Shown: in pieces, positions 46,683 to 55,878 of the stretch
Position numbering within the stretch: the first letter of the stretch is position 1
Layout of the letters: every line of letters begins with the position of its first letter
Source of the DNA: Paraburkholderia sp. ZP32-5
GTDB taxonomy: Bacteria; Pseudomonadota; Gammaproteobacteria; Burkholderiales; Burkholderiaceae
NCBI RefSeq assembly: GCF_021390495.1
Contig: NZ_JAJEJP010000001.1
Span: 2,914,001-2,978,000, forward strand
Length of the DNA stretch: 64,000 nt
Reading direction: 5' to 3'
Made by a program: the position numbers and the translations under genes
The notes under the pieces: generated by a model
What the model was told of the DNA's origin: nothing
What the model saw: the letters and a program-made list of their open reading frames with translations, nothing else
The model's database searches: none

Positions 46683-47984
46683 TCAATGGCCCGCATCGGC
46701 GACGCGCGTTTGCACCGCGTCGGCAACGCCGGGTTCGTGTTCGGCGCGCCCCGACGCCGGCACGACCTGTGCGGCCGTCACCGGCGCGGCGGTGGCGTTC
46801 GGGGCGGCGTCGCGGCTGCGCTGACGGTCCGCGCCGCGTGCCGGGGCCGGGGCCGGGGCCTGGGCCTGGGCCTGGGCTTTCAGGTCGGGAGTTTTGTCCG
46901 GGGCGGGATGGTCCGCGGGCTTGTCGGCCGGCTTTTCGGCGGCTTTGTCGCTTCCGTGGATGACTGCGCGGTCAGCACGCTCGATCTTGTCGGCGCGCTC
47001 CGCCTTGTCCTGCGCACTGTATTCGACGTGCGCGGCGCGGATCACCGCCAGCGGCGCGCCCGCTGCAACCGGCGCGGCGCGCTCGGTTACGGATTTCTCA
47101 ACGGCGGGCTTTTCGGTAGCCGGCTTGTCGACATGCACTTCAGCCGTGGTCGACGTGGCCGCCGTGCGCGCCGCGCCGCGCTCGCTCTTCCGTTCCGGCG
47201 TGCGCAAATCGAGCGCGGTCTGGACACCGGTCACGCCAGGGACGAACTCCAGCTCGGCGTTTTTCGCGGCGCGCGCGCCCTTCGAACGCTTCGGCTTTGC
47301 GACCAGCGCTGGCGCAGCGGCCATCACTTCGTCGAGCGCCTTTTTCGCCGCCGCCTGCTCCGCAGCGCGCCGGCTCGCGCCAGAACCGGATACCTTCACG
47401 TCGAGCTTCGGCACCGTGCATTCGACTTCGAACTGCTGATTGTGCGCCGCACCATGGGTAGCGACCACGGTGTAAGTCGGCAACGCAATCTTGTGACCTT
47501 GCAGATACTCCTGCAGCAACGTCTTCGCATCCTTACCGAGCGTGCGCGGATCGATGTGGTCGAGAATCGGGACGTAAAGCCGCTTGATGACCGTCTGTGC
47601 GGCCTCGAATCCGCCATCGAGGAATATCGCGCCCAGCACGGCTTCGAGCGTATCCGCGAGGATCGACGGGCGACGGAAGCCGCCGCTGCGCAGCTCGCCC
47701 TCGCCAAGCCGCAGCCCTTCGGAGATATTGAGTGCCTGAGCGATTTCGTAGAGCGACTGCTGTTTGACCAGATTGGCGCGCACGCGGGACAGGTCGCCTT
47801 CGTCCAGTTTGCCGAAACGTTGGAACAAAAGCGCAGCCACCGCGCAGTTCAGAACGGAGTCGCCGAGAAATTCGAGCCGTTCGTTATGCGTGGAGCTATG
47901 ACTGCGGTGCGTTAAAGCCTGGCGCAACAATTCCGCATTGCGAAATTCGTAGCGCAAACGGCTTTCCAACGGAGATAGGGGCAT
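46683..47984 (-). CDS. rnc: Ribonuclease III with ~200-residue low-complexity tail
   Basis: Cleaves double-stranded RNA in rRNA and mRNA processing. The nuclease domain has [11 protein letters not shown] (Glu38, Asp42) and DTLEAVLGA (Asp111, Glu114). The dsRNA-binding domain spans about 155-223 ([12 protein letters not shown].., [18 protein letters not shown]). Length is 433 residues against about 226 in E. coli; the tail from ~225 on is rich in Ala, Pro, Lys, Asp and Thr, including [13 protein letters not shown]. It is followed by era after 53 bp. Confidence 0.95.
   Translation of the reverse strand: MPLSPLESRLRYEFRNAELLRQALTHRSHSSTHNERLEFLGDSVLNCAVAALLFQRFGKLDEGDLSRVRANLVKQQSLYEIAQALNISEGLRLGEGELRSGGFRRPSILADTLEAVLGAIFLDGGFEAAQTVIKRLYVPILDHIDPRTLGKDAKTLLQEYLQGHKIALPTYTVVATHGAAHNQQFEVECTVPKLDVKVSGSGASRRAAEQAAAKKALDEVMAAAPALVAKPKRSKGARAAKNAELEFVPGVTGVQTALDLRTPERKSERGAARTAATSTTAEVHVDKPATEKPAVEKSVTERAAPVAAGAPLAVIRAAHVEYSAQDKAERADKIERADRAVIHGSDKAAEKPADKPADHPAPDKTPDLKAQAQAQAPAPAPARGADRQRSRDAAPNATAAPVTAAQVVPASGRAEHEPGVADAVQTRVADAGH
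46843..46878. repeat. Hexanucleotide repeat within rnc tail
   Basis: Six tandem 6-bp units (GGGGCC three times, then TGGGCC-type three times) encode the Ala-Pro/Ala-Gln stretch of the RNase III tail. Such a tract is prone to length change without a frameshift. Confidence 0.8.
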
Positions 47985-48093
47985 GGGGCAGAGTATAACG
48001 CGGGCGCCGGACCGGGCGGAAACGCGGGGCGCGTGCGGAAAAAGCGTGGTGAAGCGACGTTACCGCGAATTCTTAAAGTAGCGTGCCAACAAA

Positions 48094-48139
48094 CACGCCG
48101 CGAGCGATCTGACCGGATACCGGTGACGCGCGCGGCGTG
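48094..48139 (-). terminator. Possible weak terminator between lepB and rnc
   Basis: Arms of 9 bp (CACGCCGCG and complement) enclose about 28 nt, and the minus strand continues TTTGTTGG. It lies within the 189-bp lepB-rnc gap, so rnc may be partly uncoupled from lepB. Confidence 0.4.
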
Positions 48140-48173
48140 CGTACAGCAATCACGAAGCGATCAATCGCCTGAC

Positions 48174-49067
48174 TCAATGAAATGAGCCAATGCGTCCCAA
48201 ATCGCTGAAGTTCATCCAGACGAAAAATGCGCGGCCAACGATATTGCGATCCGGCGCAAAACCCCAGTAACGACTGTCCGCGCTGTTATCGCGGTTGTCG
48301 CCCATCATGAAGTAGTTGCCCGGAGGCACCTTGCAGATCACGCCGCGCGCGTTGTACGTGCAGTTGTCGCGATACGGATAATCTTCGGCGCCGACGATAA
48401 ACGGCGGCACCGCCGGATTATTCAGAATCGCGTTCTTGCGACCGTCGATATCTTCCTCAAACTGCTTCGCGTAACCGAGGCGTTCCTCATCGAGGTAATC
48501 GGGCAGCGGTGTTTCGGGCACCGGTTTGCCGTTGATCGTGAGTTTCTTGTCCTGATACTCGATCACGTCGCCCGGCAGACCGATTACGCGCTTGATGTAA
48601 TCGACCGACTCGTCCTTCGGATAGCGGAACACCACCACATCGCCACGCTGGACCGGACGGCCCTCGGTGACCTTGGTGTTGGTGATCGGCAAACGCAGGC
48701 CGTATTCGAATTTATTGACGAGGATGAAATCGCCCACCAGCAGCGTCGGCACCATCGAGCCCGAAGGAATCTTGAACGGTTCGACCACGAACGAGCGCAC
48801 CACGAACACCACCAGAATCACCGGGAAAAAGCTCGCCGTGTATTCGAGCCACCACGGTTGACGCAGCTTGTCGTCGCGCAGACGTGCGCGCGTTTGCGCT
48901 GCGTTCTCATCGGCGAAACGTTCGCCGACGCGCTCCTGTTGACGGTCGAATTCGGCGACCGCGGCTTCCGCAGCGCGGCGCCGTTTCGGCAGGAAAACCA
49001 GTTTGTCCGCGACCCATGCGACGCCCGTCAAAACGACGAGCACAAAAAGAATCAGCGCAAAATTCAT
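48174..49067 (-). CDS. lepB: Signal peptidase I
   Basis: Removes Sec and Tat signal peptides at the inner membrane. It has two N-terminal helices (about 2-20 and 75-95), the catalytic serine in IPSGSMVPTLLVGDFILVNKF, the lysine in YIKRVIGLPGD and the C-terminal box GDNRDNSADSRYWG. Length is 297 residues. It starts 18 bp after lepA, the usual coupling. Confidence 0.97.
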   Translation of the reverse strand: MNFALILFVLVVLTGVAWVADKLVFLPKRRRAAEAAVAEFDRQQERVGERFADENAAQTRARLRDDKLRQPWWLEYTASFFPVILVVFVVRSFVVEPFKIPSGSMVPTLLVGDFILVNKFEYGLRLPITNTKVTEGRPVQRGDVVVFRYPKDESVDYIKRVIGLPGDVIEYQDKKLTINGKPVPETPLPDYLDEERLGYAKQFEEDIDGRKNAILNNPAVPPFIVGAEDYPYRDNCTYNARGVICKVPPGNYFMMGDNRDNSADSRYWGFAPDRNIVGRAFFVWMNFSDLGRIGSFH

Positions 49068-49085
49068 AGGGTTCCGTTATTCAGC

Positions 49086-50879
49086 TTATTTGTCTTCGAC
49101 ACGCAGAATCGCGAGGAAAGCCTCTTGCGGAATCTCGACCGAGCCCACCTGCTTCATTCGCTTCTTGCCTGCCTTCTGCTTTTCGAGCAGCTTCTTCTTA
49201 CGCGTAATGTCACCGCCGTAGCATTTTGCCAGCACGTTCTTACGCAACGCTTTAATGTTTTCGCGCGCAATGATGTTCGAGCCGATCGTCGCTTGCACGG
49301 CCACGTCGTACATCTGGCGCGGAATCAGTTCGCGCATCTTCGCCGCCACTTCGCGGCCGCGGTACTGGCTCTGCGAACGGTGCACGATCACCGACAGCGC
49401 GTCGACCTTGTCGCCGTTGATCAGCATGTCGACCTTGACGACGTCGGACGCGCGATATTCCTTGAACTCGTAATCCATCGACGCATAGCCGCGCGAGATC
49501 GACTTCAGACGATCGAAGAAATCGAGCACGACCTCGCCCATCGGGATTTCATACGTGAGCTGAACCTGACGGCCGTGGTACTGCATGTTGATCTGGTTGC
49601 CGCGTTTCTGCGTGCAGAGCGTGATCACCGCACCGACATAGTCCTGCGGCATGTACAGGTTCACGGTGACGATCGGCTCGCGCACCTCTTCGATCTTCGG
49701 CGGCTCCGGCATCTTGGCCGGATTCTCGACCATCAGCGTCGTGCCGTCGCGCTGCAGGACTTCGTAGACCACCGTCGGCGCCGTGGTGATCAGGTCCATG
49801 TCGAATTCGCGTTCGAGACGTTCCTGCACGATTTCCATGTGCAACAGACCGAGGAAACCACAACGGAAACCGAAACCGAGCGCCTGTGATACTTCCGGCT
49901 CGTATTGCAGCGATGCGTCGTTCAGCTTCAGCTTTTCGAGCGAGTCGCGCAGCGCGTCATACTGGTTCGCTTCGACCGGATAGAGGCCCGCGAACACCTG
50001 CGGTTTCACTTCCTTGAAGCCCGGCAGCGGCTCGGCGGCCGGCTGGTTCACGAGCGTGACCGTGTCGCCGACCTTCGCCGCCGCGAGTTCCTTGATGCCG
50101 GCGATGATGAAGCCCACCTGCCCTGCCGACAAAACCTCGAGATTCTTCGATTTCGGCGTGAACACGCCAATGTGCTCGACCGGATATTGCGCGCCGGTCG
50201 CCATCAGACGGATCCTGTCCTTTGGACGCAGCGTGCCGTTGACGATACGCACGAGCATCACGACGCCGACGTAGTTGTCGAACCAGGAGTCGATGATCAG
50301 TGCTTGCAGCGGCGCTTCCGGATTGCCCTCCGGCGGCGGTACTTTCGCAATCAGCGCTTCCAGCACGTCCTCGACGCCCAGGCCGGTCTTCGCGCTGCAA
50401 TGGGTCGCATCGGTCGCGTCGATGCCGATCACGTCCTCGATTTCGGCGATCGCGTTTTCGGGATTAGCCGCCGGCAGGTCGATCTTGTTGAGCACCGGAA
50501 CCACTTCGACGCCAAGTTCGATCGCCGTGTAGCAGTTGGCAACGGTTTGCGCTTCAACGCCCTGGCTCGCATCGACGACGAGCAGCGCGCCTTCGCACGC
50601 CGACAGCGAGCGACTGACTTCGTACGAGAAGTCGACGTGGCCCGGCGTGTCGATCATGTTCAGGTTATAGACGCGCCCGTCGCGAGCGCGATACGTCAGT
50701 GCGGCGGTTTGTGCCTTGATAGTGATGCCGCGTTCGCGCTCGAGATCCATCGAGTCGAGCACTTGAGCTTCCATTTCGCGGTCGGACAGGCCGCCGCAAA
50801 TCTGGATGATGCGATCGGCGAGCGTCGACTTGCCATGGTCGATGTGCGCAATGATCGAGAAGTTACGAATATGATCCAT
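49086..50879 (-). CDS. lepA: Elongation factor 4 (LepA)
   Basis: Ribosome-dependent GTPase linked to translation initiation and back-translocation. The 597 residues show G1 [12 protein letters not shown]3 DTPGHVDF, G4 NKID, the EF-G-like domains without domain IV, and the LepA-specific C-terminal end [28 protein letters not shown]. It heads the lepA-lepB-rnc-era-recO-pdxJ-acpS-nagZ run. Confidence 0.98.
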   Translation of the reverse strand: MDHIRNFSIIAHIDHGKSTLADRIIQICGGLSDREMEAQVLDSMDLERERGITIKAQTAALTYRARDGRVYNLNMIDTPGHVDFSYEVSRSLSACEGALLVVDASQGVEAQTVANCYTAIELGVEVVPVLNKIDLPAANPENAIAEIEDVIGIDATDATHCSAKTGLGVEDVLEALIAKVPPPEGNPEAPLQALIIDSWFDNYVGVVMLVRIVNGTLRPKDRIRLMATGAQYPVEHIGVFTPKSKNLEVLSAGQVGFIIAGIKELAAAKVGDTVTLVNQPAAEPLPGFKEVKPQVFAGLYPVEANQYDALRDSLEKLKLNDASLQYEPEVSQALGFGFRCGFLGLLHMEIVQERLEREFDMDLITTAPTVVYEVLQRDGTTLMVENPAKMPEPPKIEEVREPIVTVNLYMPQDYVGAVITLCTQKRGNQINMQYHGRQVQLTYEIPMGEVVLDFFDRLKSISRGYASMDYEFKEYRASDVVKVDMLINGDKVDALSVIVHRSQSQYRGREVAAKMRELIPRQMYDVAVQATIGSNIIARENIKALRKNVLAKCYGGDITRKKKLLEKQKAGKKRMKQVGSVEIPQEAFLAILRVEDK

Positions 50880-50935
50880 TCAGTGCCGATCAAGCGAAAA
50901 GGCGCGCCCGGACAATAGCGGAGCACGCCTTGTAA

Positions 50936-50974
50936 GTAGGTGAAAAACCTATCTATTTTAGCCGAAAAGGCTAT
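50936..50974 (-). other. Two small tandem stem-loops upstream of lepA
   Basis: TAGGT-GAAAA-ACCTA and TAGCC-GAAAA-GGCTA are two 5-bp/5-nt hairpins, about 7 bases apart, within the 174-bp gap between the glutaredoxin-like gene and lepA. Their role (leader structure or chance) is unknown. Confidence 0.4.
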
Positions 50975-51053
50975 CGGCCGGCGCATCTTGCAAAGCCGGG
51001 GCGCAGGGCGCAAAGAGAACGCGGCAGATGCGAGAAATTCGATGCGGACGACA

Positions 51054-51326
51054 TCAGGACGCCGTGGCCGCTCGCGATGCGTATGCAGCCAGTGCCGCAC
51101 GCACCGCCGTCTCGTCGAGATGGTAGTGGCACAACTCGATGCCGTCGCACACGAGAACCGGCACCAGCTCGTTATAACGTGCTTCCAGTAGCGGATCGGT
51201 GTCGACGTCGATCACGGTCAGTTGCGCGCCGAACTCGACCAGCAATGACTCGAGCGCGGCGTGCATGTCGTCGCACAGGTGGCACCACGCGCGCCCGTAG
51301 AGCGTGAGCGATGCCGTCTTCGTCAT
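51054..51326 (-). CDS. Glutaredoxin-like thioredoxin-fold protein
   Basis: A 90-residue glutaredoxin 2-type (DUF836-like) protein: TLYGRAWCHLCDDMHAAL has a CxxC redox site, and ELVPVLVCDGIELCHYHLD corresponds to the cis-Pro loop. Its ATG overlaps the mucD stop as ATGA, so it is translated together with the periplasmic protease; there is no signal peptide, so the protein is cytoplasmic. Confidence 0.82.
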   Translation of the reverse strand: MTKTASLTLYGRAWCHLCDDMHAALESLLVEFGAQLTVIDVDTDPLLEARYNELVPVLVCDGIELCHYHLDETAVRAALAAYASRAATAS

Positions 51327-52849
51327 TTCGGCGCGCGCGGACGGACCGGCACGAACTGCGTGTTGTCACCACGGCGGACCAGCAACGCGACCATCTTCTG
51401 CGGATCGAGATGCGAGGTCACGTCGTCGAACTGCTTCGCGCTCGTGATATCGGTGTCGCCGACCCGCAGAATGATGTCACCCTTCTGCAATCCGACGCGC
51501 ACGGCCGGGCCATCGACCGCATCGATCTGCACGCCGTTGTGGATCTTCAGGTCCTTCTGCTGATCGGCCGGAATATCGCTGACGGCTATGCCGAGCGCAT
51601 TCGTCGCGCGCTGCTTCGGCGCCTGCGGCTTCTTCTGATCGGCCTTCGCCACCTTGTCCGGCTGCATTTCGGCGATCGTGACCGGCAACTCGTGCGTCTG
51701 GCCCTTGCGCCATACCGTGAGCGTCGTCTTCGTACCCGGCTTCGTATCGCCGACCATGCGTGGCAGGTCGGTCGCGGTGTCGACCGAATGGCCGTTGAAC
51801 TTCAGGATGATGTCGCCAGGCTGCACGCCAGCCTTATCCGCCGGGCCGCCCGGCTCGACACTGCTGACGAGCGCGCCTTGCGCCTTCGGCAAGCCGAGCG
51901 AATCGGCGACATCTTTTGTCACTTCGCCGATCGCAACCGCGATCCGACCGCGCACCACCTTGCCCGAACTCTTCAACTGATCGGCCACGCGCATTGCTTC
52001 GTCGATCGGAATCGCAAACGAAATGCCCATGAAACCGCCGGTGCGGCTATAGATCTGCGAGTTGATGCCGATCACCTCGCCCTGCATGTTGATCAACGGA
52101 CCGCCCGAGTTGCCCGGATTGACGGCCACGTCGGTCTGGATGAACGGCAGATAATCGCCGGTGTCGCGCCCCTTCGCGCTGACGATGCCGGCTGTCACCG
52201 TGTTCTCGAGGCCGAACGGCGAGCCAATCGCCACGACCCATTCGCCGACGCGCACCTTGTTCGAATCGCCGATCGTGATGGTCGGCAGGTTCGACGCATT
52301 GATCTTGACGACCGCGACGTCGGTGCGGTCGTCGACGCCGATCAGCTTCGCCTTGAATTCGCGCTTGTCGGTCAGCGTCACGTAAATGGTGTCTGCATCG
52401 TCGACGACGTGCGCATTGGTCATCACGTAGCCGTCCGCGGACAGGATGAAGCCCGAGCCGACCCCACTGTTCTGCTCGGGATCGTTGTTGTCCGGTGTGT
52501 CCTGACTACCGCCGCTGCCGCCACCGCTGCCGCCGCTGCCACCGTTATCGCCGCCACGCGGCACCCCCGGGGATTGCGGCGACTGCGGCATTGGAATGCC
52601 GAAGAAGCGGCGGAAAAACTCCGACATGTCACCGTCGTCCATGCCCGGCGGCAAGCCGCCCCGGGCACCGCCGTTCGACACGCGCGTCGTCGTGCGAATG
52701 TTGACGACCGCCGGGCCGACCTTGTCGACGAGATCAGTGAAGTCGGGCAGATTGGCAGCGGGCGCCGCCGAGGCCATATGCGGCACAAGCGGCAAACATG
52801 CCGCTACCACTACGGCCGCGAGGAATTTGCGCACCGAAAAAGTCGTCAT
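51323..52849 (-). CDS. mucD: Periplasmic serine protease MucD/DegP
   Basis: HtrA-type protease and chaperone for misfolded envelope proteins. Signal peptide (residues 1-28), trypsin-like domain with His147 (MTNAHVVDDAD), Asp177 (DDRTDVAVVKI) and Ser248 (NPGNSGGPL), then two PDZ domains (about 290-375 and 410-500). A Gly/Ser-rich loop lies at 100-118. Length is 508 residues. Fourth gene of the rpoE-rseA-rseB-mucD unit. Confidence 0.96.
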   Translation of the reverse strand: MTTFSVRKFLAAVVVAACLPLVPHMASAAPAANLPDFTDLVDKVGPAVVNIRTTTRVSNGGARGGLPPGMDDGDMSEFFRRFFGIPMPQSPQSPGVPRGGDNGGSGGSGGGSGGSQDTPDNNDPEQNSGVGSGFILSADGYVMTNAHVVDDADTIYVTLTDKREFKAKLIGVDDRTDVAVVKINASNLPTITIGDSNKVRVGEWVVAIGSPFGLENTVTAGIVSAKGRDTGDYLPFIQTDVAVNPGNSGGPLINMQGEVIGINSQIYSRTGGFMGISFAIPIDEAMRVADQLKSSGKVVRGRIAVAIGEVTKDVADSLGLPKAQGALVSSVEPGGPADKAGVQPGDIILKFNGHSVDTATDLPRMVGDTKPGTKTTLTVWRKGQTHELPVTIAEMQPDKVAKADQKKPQAPKQRATNALGIAVSDIPADQQKDLKIHNGVQIDAVDGPAVRVGLQKGDIILRVGDTDITSAKQFDDVTSHLDPQKMVALLVRRGDNTQFVPVRPRAPK

Positions 52850-52886
52850 ATCGTAGCAAGCCGAGGGATTTCAGGATTCGGAAGGG

Positions 52887-53930
52887 TTACTTCGGAGCTT
52901 TGTATTCTATGGCAGACGCAAATTGCTGCAATGTGGTTTGGGGCACTTCGCCAAGCAGGGTAATCCAGAAGTTGCCCTGGCGCTTGACCAGTACGTGCGT
53001 CGCGCCACTATTGCCCGTGCCTTCCTTGCGCGAATTGTTTTCCACCGGCTCGACGAATACCGAAATGGCTGCGAGGCCGTCGGAAAATACCGCCTGATCG
53101 ACCGGAATGGGCGGCTGCCCCGCCTCGCGCGACGCCATCGGGCGGCGCAACTGGCGGATCATCCGGAAGCCCGGCACCGACGGCGTGATCTGCCAGCCCT
53201 GCGCGGCCATGTCCACCGGCTCAACCGGCGGGTGCACGACCGTCCACCCCGCCAGATTGCGAATGCCGTTGACGATGCCAGCCTTGTCGACCGGCACGCC
53301 GATGCGGACTTGTGAAAAAGACAGTTGTTCGAGGACCTGACCGCTCGGGTCGAGGGTTTGCGCGCGCAGCAGCAGGCCAGTCTTTTTGTCGGCCCACAGC
53401 TTGTACGCGAAACGATATGCGTCCTTCGGATCGAGCTCCATCACGACGCTATCGACACCCGCGACACGGTCATCGCCGAGCATCTTCGGCTCGTAGACGG
53501 ACAACACCTGCTCGCCGTCCACCGCCAGCAGCGCGGGGAAAGAGTCCTTGTTCTGGCGCTTTTCGACGACGACGAGATGTCGCTCCGGCACGAACGTGAA
53601 CATATCGTCGTTGTGCCGCAGCATCTTGCGCGGCTTGCCGTCGAGACTCTCGAGTTGCTCGAACTGGCCGTCCGTGTGAGTCGAATAATGGGCGATACGC
53701 GACGTCTGTACGAAATCGCCGCGCTGATAGACAAACGCGCCCTCGTAGTTCTGCTGCTGGGCGGCCTGATGAATGCGATCGAGCAGTTCCGCCGCGCTAC
53801 GATGGGCGGCGGCTGGATCCTCGGCTTGTGCAAAGACCCGCGGTGTAGCGGACAACATCACGGCTGCGCAGAACAGAAATGCCGGCAACCGCCCCCAGAT
53901 AGTCGTTTTATTCAACCGCGAAGTCTGCAT
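52887..53930 (-). CDS. rseB: Sigma-E regulatory protein RseB/MucB
   Basis: Periplasmic partner of the anti-sigma factor that protects it from proteolysis and senses lipid or lipoprotein stress. The 347-residue protein has a signal peptide (MQTSRLNKTTIWGRLPAFLF...VFA), the LolA-like domain with YEGAFVYQRGDFVQTSRIAHYS, and the C-terminal MucB/RseB domain (WQITPSVPGFRMIRQLRRP). ATG 53930 is chosen; a TTG just before it is also possible. It starts 5 bases after the rseA stop. Confidence 0.93.
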   Translation of the reverse strand: MQTSRLNKTTIWGRLPAFLFCAAVMLSATPRVFAQAEDPAAAHRSAAELLDRIHQAAQQQNYEGAFVYQRGDFVQTSRIAHYSTHTDGQFEQLESLDGKPRKMLRHNDDMFTFVPERHLVVVEKRQNKDSFPALLAVDGEQVLSVYEPKMLGDDRVAGVDSVVMELDPKDAYRFAYKLWADKKTGLLLRAQTLDPSGQVLEQLSFSQVRIGVPVDKAGIVNGIRNLAGWTVVHPPVEPVDMAAQGWQITPSVPGFRMIRQLRRPMASREAGQPPIPVDQAVFSDGLAAISVFVEPVENNSRKEGTGNSGATHVLVKRQGNFWITLLGEVPQTTLQQFASAIEYKAPK

Positions 53931-53934
53931 CAAA

Positions 53935-54552
53935 CTATTGGCCCTGCGTGGAGACTGAAGCAGCGCGAATCACCGGCATCGAGCCCGCCATGGCCGGCTG
54001 TTGCGCGAACTGCTGGTGAGCTTCGAGGTATTGATCGAGACTGGCGTCGCGAATGATGTTGGCGTCTTGCGACGGTTGCCCCGGCACCGACGCCATCGCG
54101 ACGCGCTGCACCGCGTCGCCGCGCGACGCCAGTTGCGCGCCCGAACCGCCCGGCACACCCTGCAATTGCGGCACGACGATCCACGTCAGCGTGGCTGCGG
54201 CGGCGGCAACCGCAAAAGCCGGTACGACACGGCGGCGTAGCCCAAGCAGATGGCGCGTAACAGTCGTGGAACGGACCGCTGCCGGCGCCAGCACATGCGG
54301 CTCGCTGTCGAGACGGGCGGCGAAACCGCTCAGAAATGCGCTGCTCCTTGCCGGGCTGATCGCCAGCTCGTCGGAACGCAACGCGTCGCCGATCAGATGG
54401 TAGCTCGACCAGGCGGCATGATCCTCGCCGTCGAGTCCGGAAAGAAACTTGTCCAGGTTCAAGTGCTCTTCATCGAACAGTTCACCGTCGACGACAGCGG
54501 ACAGACGCTCGCCGCGCGAACCCGCTTGCGATTGCATCGAGACCGACCCCAT
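53935..54552 (-). CDS. rseA: Anti-sigma-E factor RseA/MucA
   Basis: Single-span inner-membrane protein holding sigma-E inactive. The cytoplasmic N-terminal domain (RGERLSAVVDGELFDEEHLNLDKFL.., AAWSSYHLIGDALRSDEL) matches RseA_N; one membrane helix at about 108-128 (VVPAFAVAAAAATLTWIVV) and a periplasmic C-terminal domain follow. ATG 54552 (MGSVSMQSQ) has GGGAG just upstream; ATG 54564 is in frame but lacks a site. Lies between rpoE and rseB. Confidence 0.92.
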   Translation of the reverse strand: MGSVSMQSQAGSRGERLSAVVDGELFDEEHLNLDKFLSGLDGEDHAAWSSYHLIGDALRSDELAISPARSSAFLSGFAARLDSEPHVLAPAAVRSTTVTRHLLGLRRRVVPAFAVAAAAATLTWIVVPQLQGVPGGSGAQLASRGDAVQRVAMASVPGQPSQDANIIRDASLDQYLEAHQQFAQQPAMAGSMPVIRAASVSTQGQ

Positions 54553-54644
54553 GATGCTCCCCATCTTTACAAATACCCCGTAGTGACACCACTAATCCAG
54601 ATATTGCACCTATGCCCCGCTCGGCCGGCTGGACGCTTTGGAGC

Positions 54645-55244
54645 TTACCAGCGCTTGCCTTCAGGTGTGTCAAGCAATGGACGCAATTTTGCCGCAATGG
54701 CCTCGCGAGCGCGGAAAATTCGTGATCTGACCGTGCCGATTGGGCAACCCATCATCTCAGCGATTTCCTCGTAGCTCAAACCCTCAATTTCTCGAAGAGT
54801 AATGGCGGTGCGCAATTCTTCCGGTAAAACCGCCATCGCAGCATTGACCGTCTCGGCGATCTGTTTGCTCATCAACATCGACTCAGGCGTGTTGATATCC
54901 CTTAGTTGGTCGGCGTCCGAGAAAGTTTCAGCTTCTTCAGCATCCGCTTCGGTCGAAGTGGGCGCCCGACGGCCCTGGGTGGCAAGGTAGTTCTTCGCGG
55001 TGTTGACCGCAATCCGGTACAACCACGTATAGAACGCCGATTCCCCGCGAAACTGCGGCAACGCACGATACGCCTTGATGAAGGCGTCCTGCGCGACGTC
55101 TTCGACTTCGGCGGGATCCCGCACGAGGCGCGAAATCAGCCGGAGAATCTTACGGTGGTATTTGGAGACCAGAAGCTCGAACGCGGCCTTGTCGCCCTTC
55201 TGGACGCGCTCGACCAGCACCTGATCAATTTCTTTTTCGCTCAC
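54645..55244 (-). CDS. rpoE: RNA polymerase sigma factor RpoE (AlgU type)
   Basis: Group 4 (ECF) sigma factor for envelope stress. It has region 2 (FELLVSKYHRKILRLISRLVRDPAEVEDVAQDAFIKAYRAL, FYTWLYRIAVNTAKNYL) and region 4 (LREIEGLSYEEIAEMMGCPIGTVRSRIFRAREAI). Length is 199 residues, starting with GTG 55244 (reading SEKEIDQVLVERVQKGD). A hairpin CCCCTTATGAGGGG lies in the upstream gap. The cognate anti-sigma genes follow directly, so the operon is probably autoregulated. Confidence 0.97.
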   Translation of the reverse strand: MSEKEIDQVLVERVQKGDKAAFELLVSKYHRKILRLISRLVRDPAEVEDVAQDAFIKAYRALPQFRGESAFYTWLYRIAVNTAKNYLATQGRRAPTSTEADAEEAETFSDADQLRDINTPESMLMSKQIAETVNAAMAVLPEELRTAITLREIEGLSYEEIAEMMGCPIGTVRSRIFRAREAIAAKLRPLLDTPEGKRW

Positions 55245-55345
55245 CTGATAAATCCGTTAACTATAGGGCGCATGGCGGGGGACCATTGTAGCGTCCCCCT
55301 CATAAGGGGACGTTACTACGGTAACAGCGGTTACAGTCGTTACAG

Positions 55346-55864
55346 TCAGGCGCCGGCGGCACGCCGGCCAAGCACGGAAAGCTCACGAAAAACAGGGGCC
55401 GGCAGCGCATCGGCGGGCAGTAGCACGGTGTGCACGCGAGCGCGAAAGCCAGTCAACCGCGTGCCCGTTCGGCGACCCTCTGGTTGAAGTGCGAGAGAAA
55501 GTAAAAGGCCGGACCACTGCGCACAGCCGACGATACTCCCCTGCGCGAGTAGCACTCCCGCCTCGTTCCAGACGGAAAGTCCGTCCCGTCCGATTTGCAG
55601 CACGCGCGGCTGCGCCGCGTCATATCTTGCCGCGCACAGCGCAAGCAGCGCCGCTACGGCAAGTGTCAACAGAGCAGCCCGCCCCGCGTCCAGATGCGAC
55701 GCGAGACGGCTATGGACGGCAAATGTCGCAATCAGTACGAAAGCCCCCAACACGGCGCGCAACGCAACCGAGCGACGCAGCGCAATCCGCTGCGTCGCCC
55801 TGTCCAACGTTGCCGTTTCGGGGGAAAGCGCCGGCAAGGCCGGCGTCGTCGACTGGCGCGTCAC
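55346..55864 (-). CDS. Small membrane protein (YgfX-like, uncertain)
   Basis: A 172-residue protein with two adjacent hydrophobic helices (about 33-50 and 62-82) followed by a small beta-rich domain (VLQIGRDGLSVWNEAGVLLAQGSIVGCAQWSGLLLSLALQPEG). Two N-terminal helices plus a short beta domain resemble YgfX/CptA-type proteins, but identity is too weak to claim. It stands between fabF (14 bp) and rpoE (102 bp), all on the minus strand. Confidence 0.6.
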   Translation of the reverse strand: MTRQSTTPALPALSPETATLDRATQRIALRRSVALRAVLGAFVLIATFAVHSRLASHLDAGRAALLTLAVAALLALCAARYDAAQPRVLQIGRDGLSVWNEAGVLLAQGSIVGCAQWSGLLLSLALQPEGRRTGTRLTGFRARVHTVLLPADALPAPVFRELSVLGRRAAGA

Positions 55865-55878
55865 CCGTTATCAGTCGA

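Noticed and set aside
46843..46878. Hexanucleotide repeat as a phase-variation tract
   Set aside because: The unit is a multiple of three, so gain or loss changes only the length of the RNase III tail, not the frame.
49905..50918. 337-codon plus-strand frame opposite lepA
   Set aside because: Antisense shadow with no recognisable protein features.
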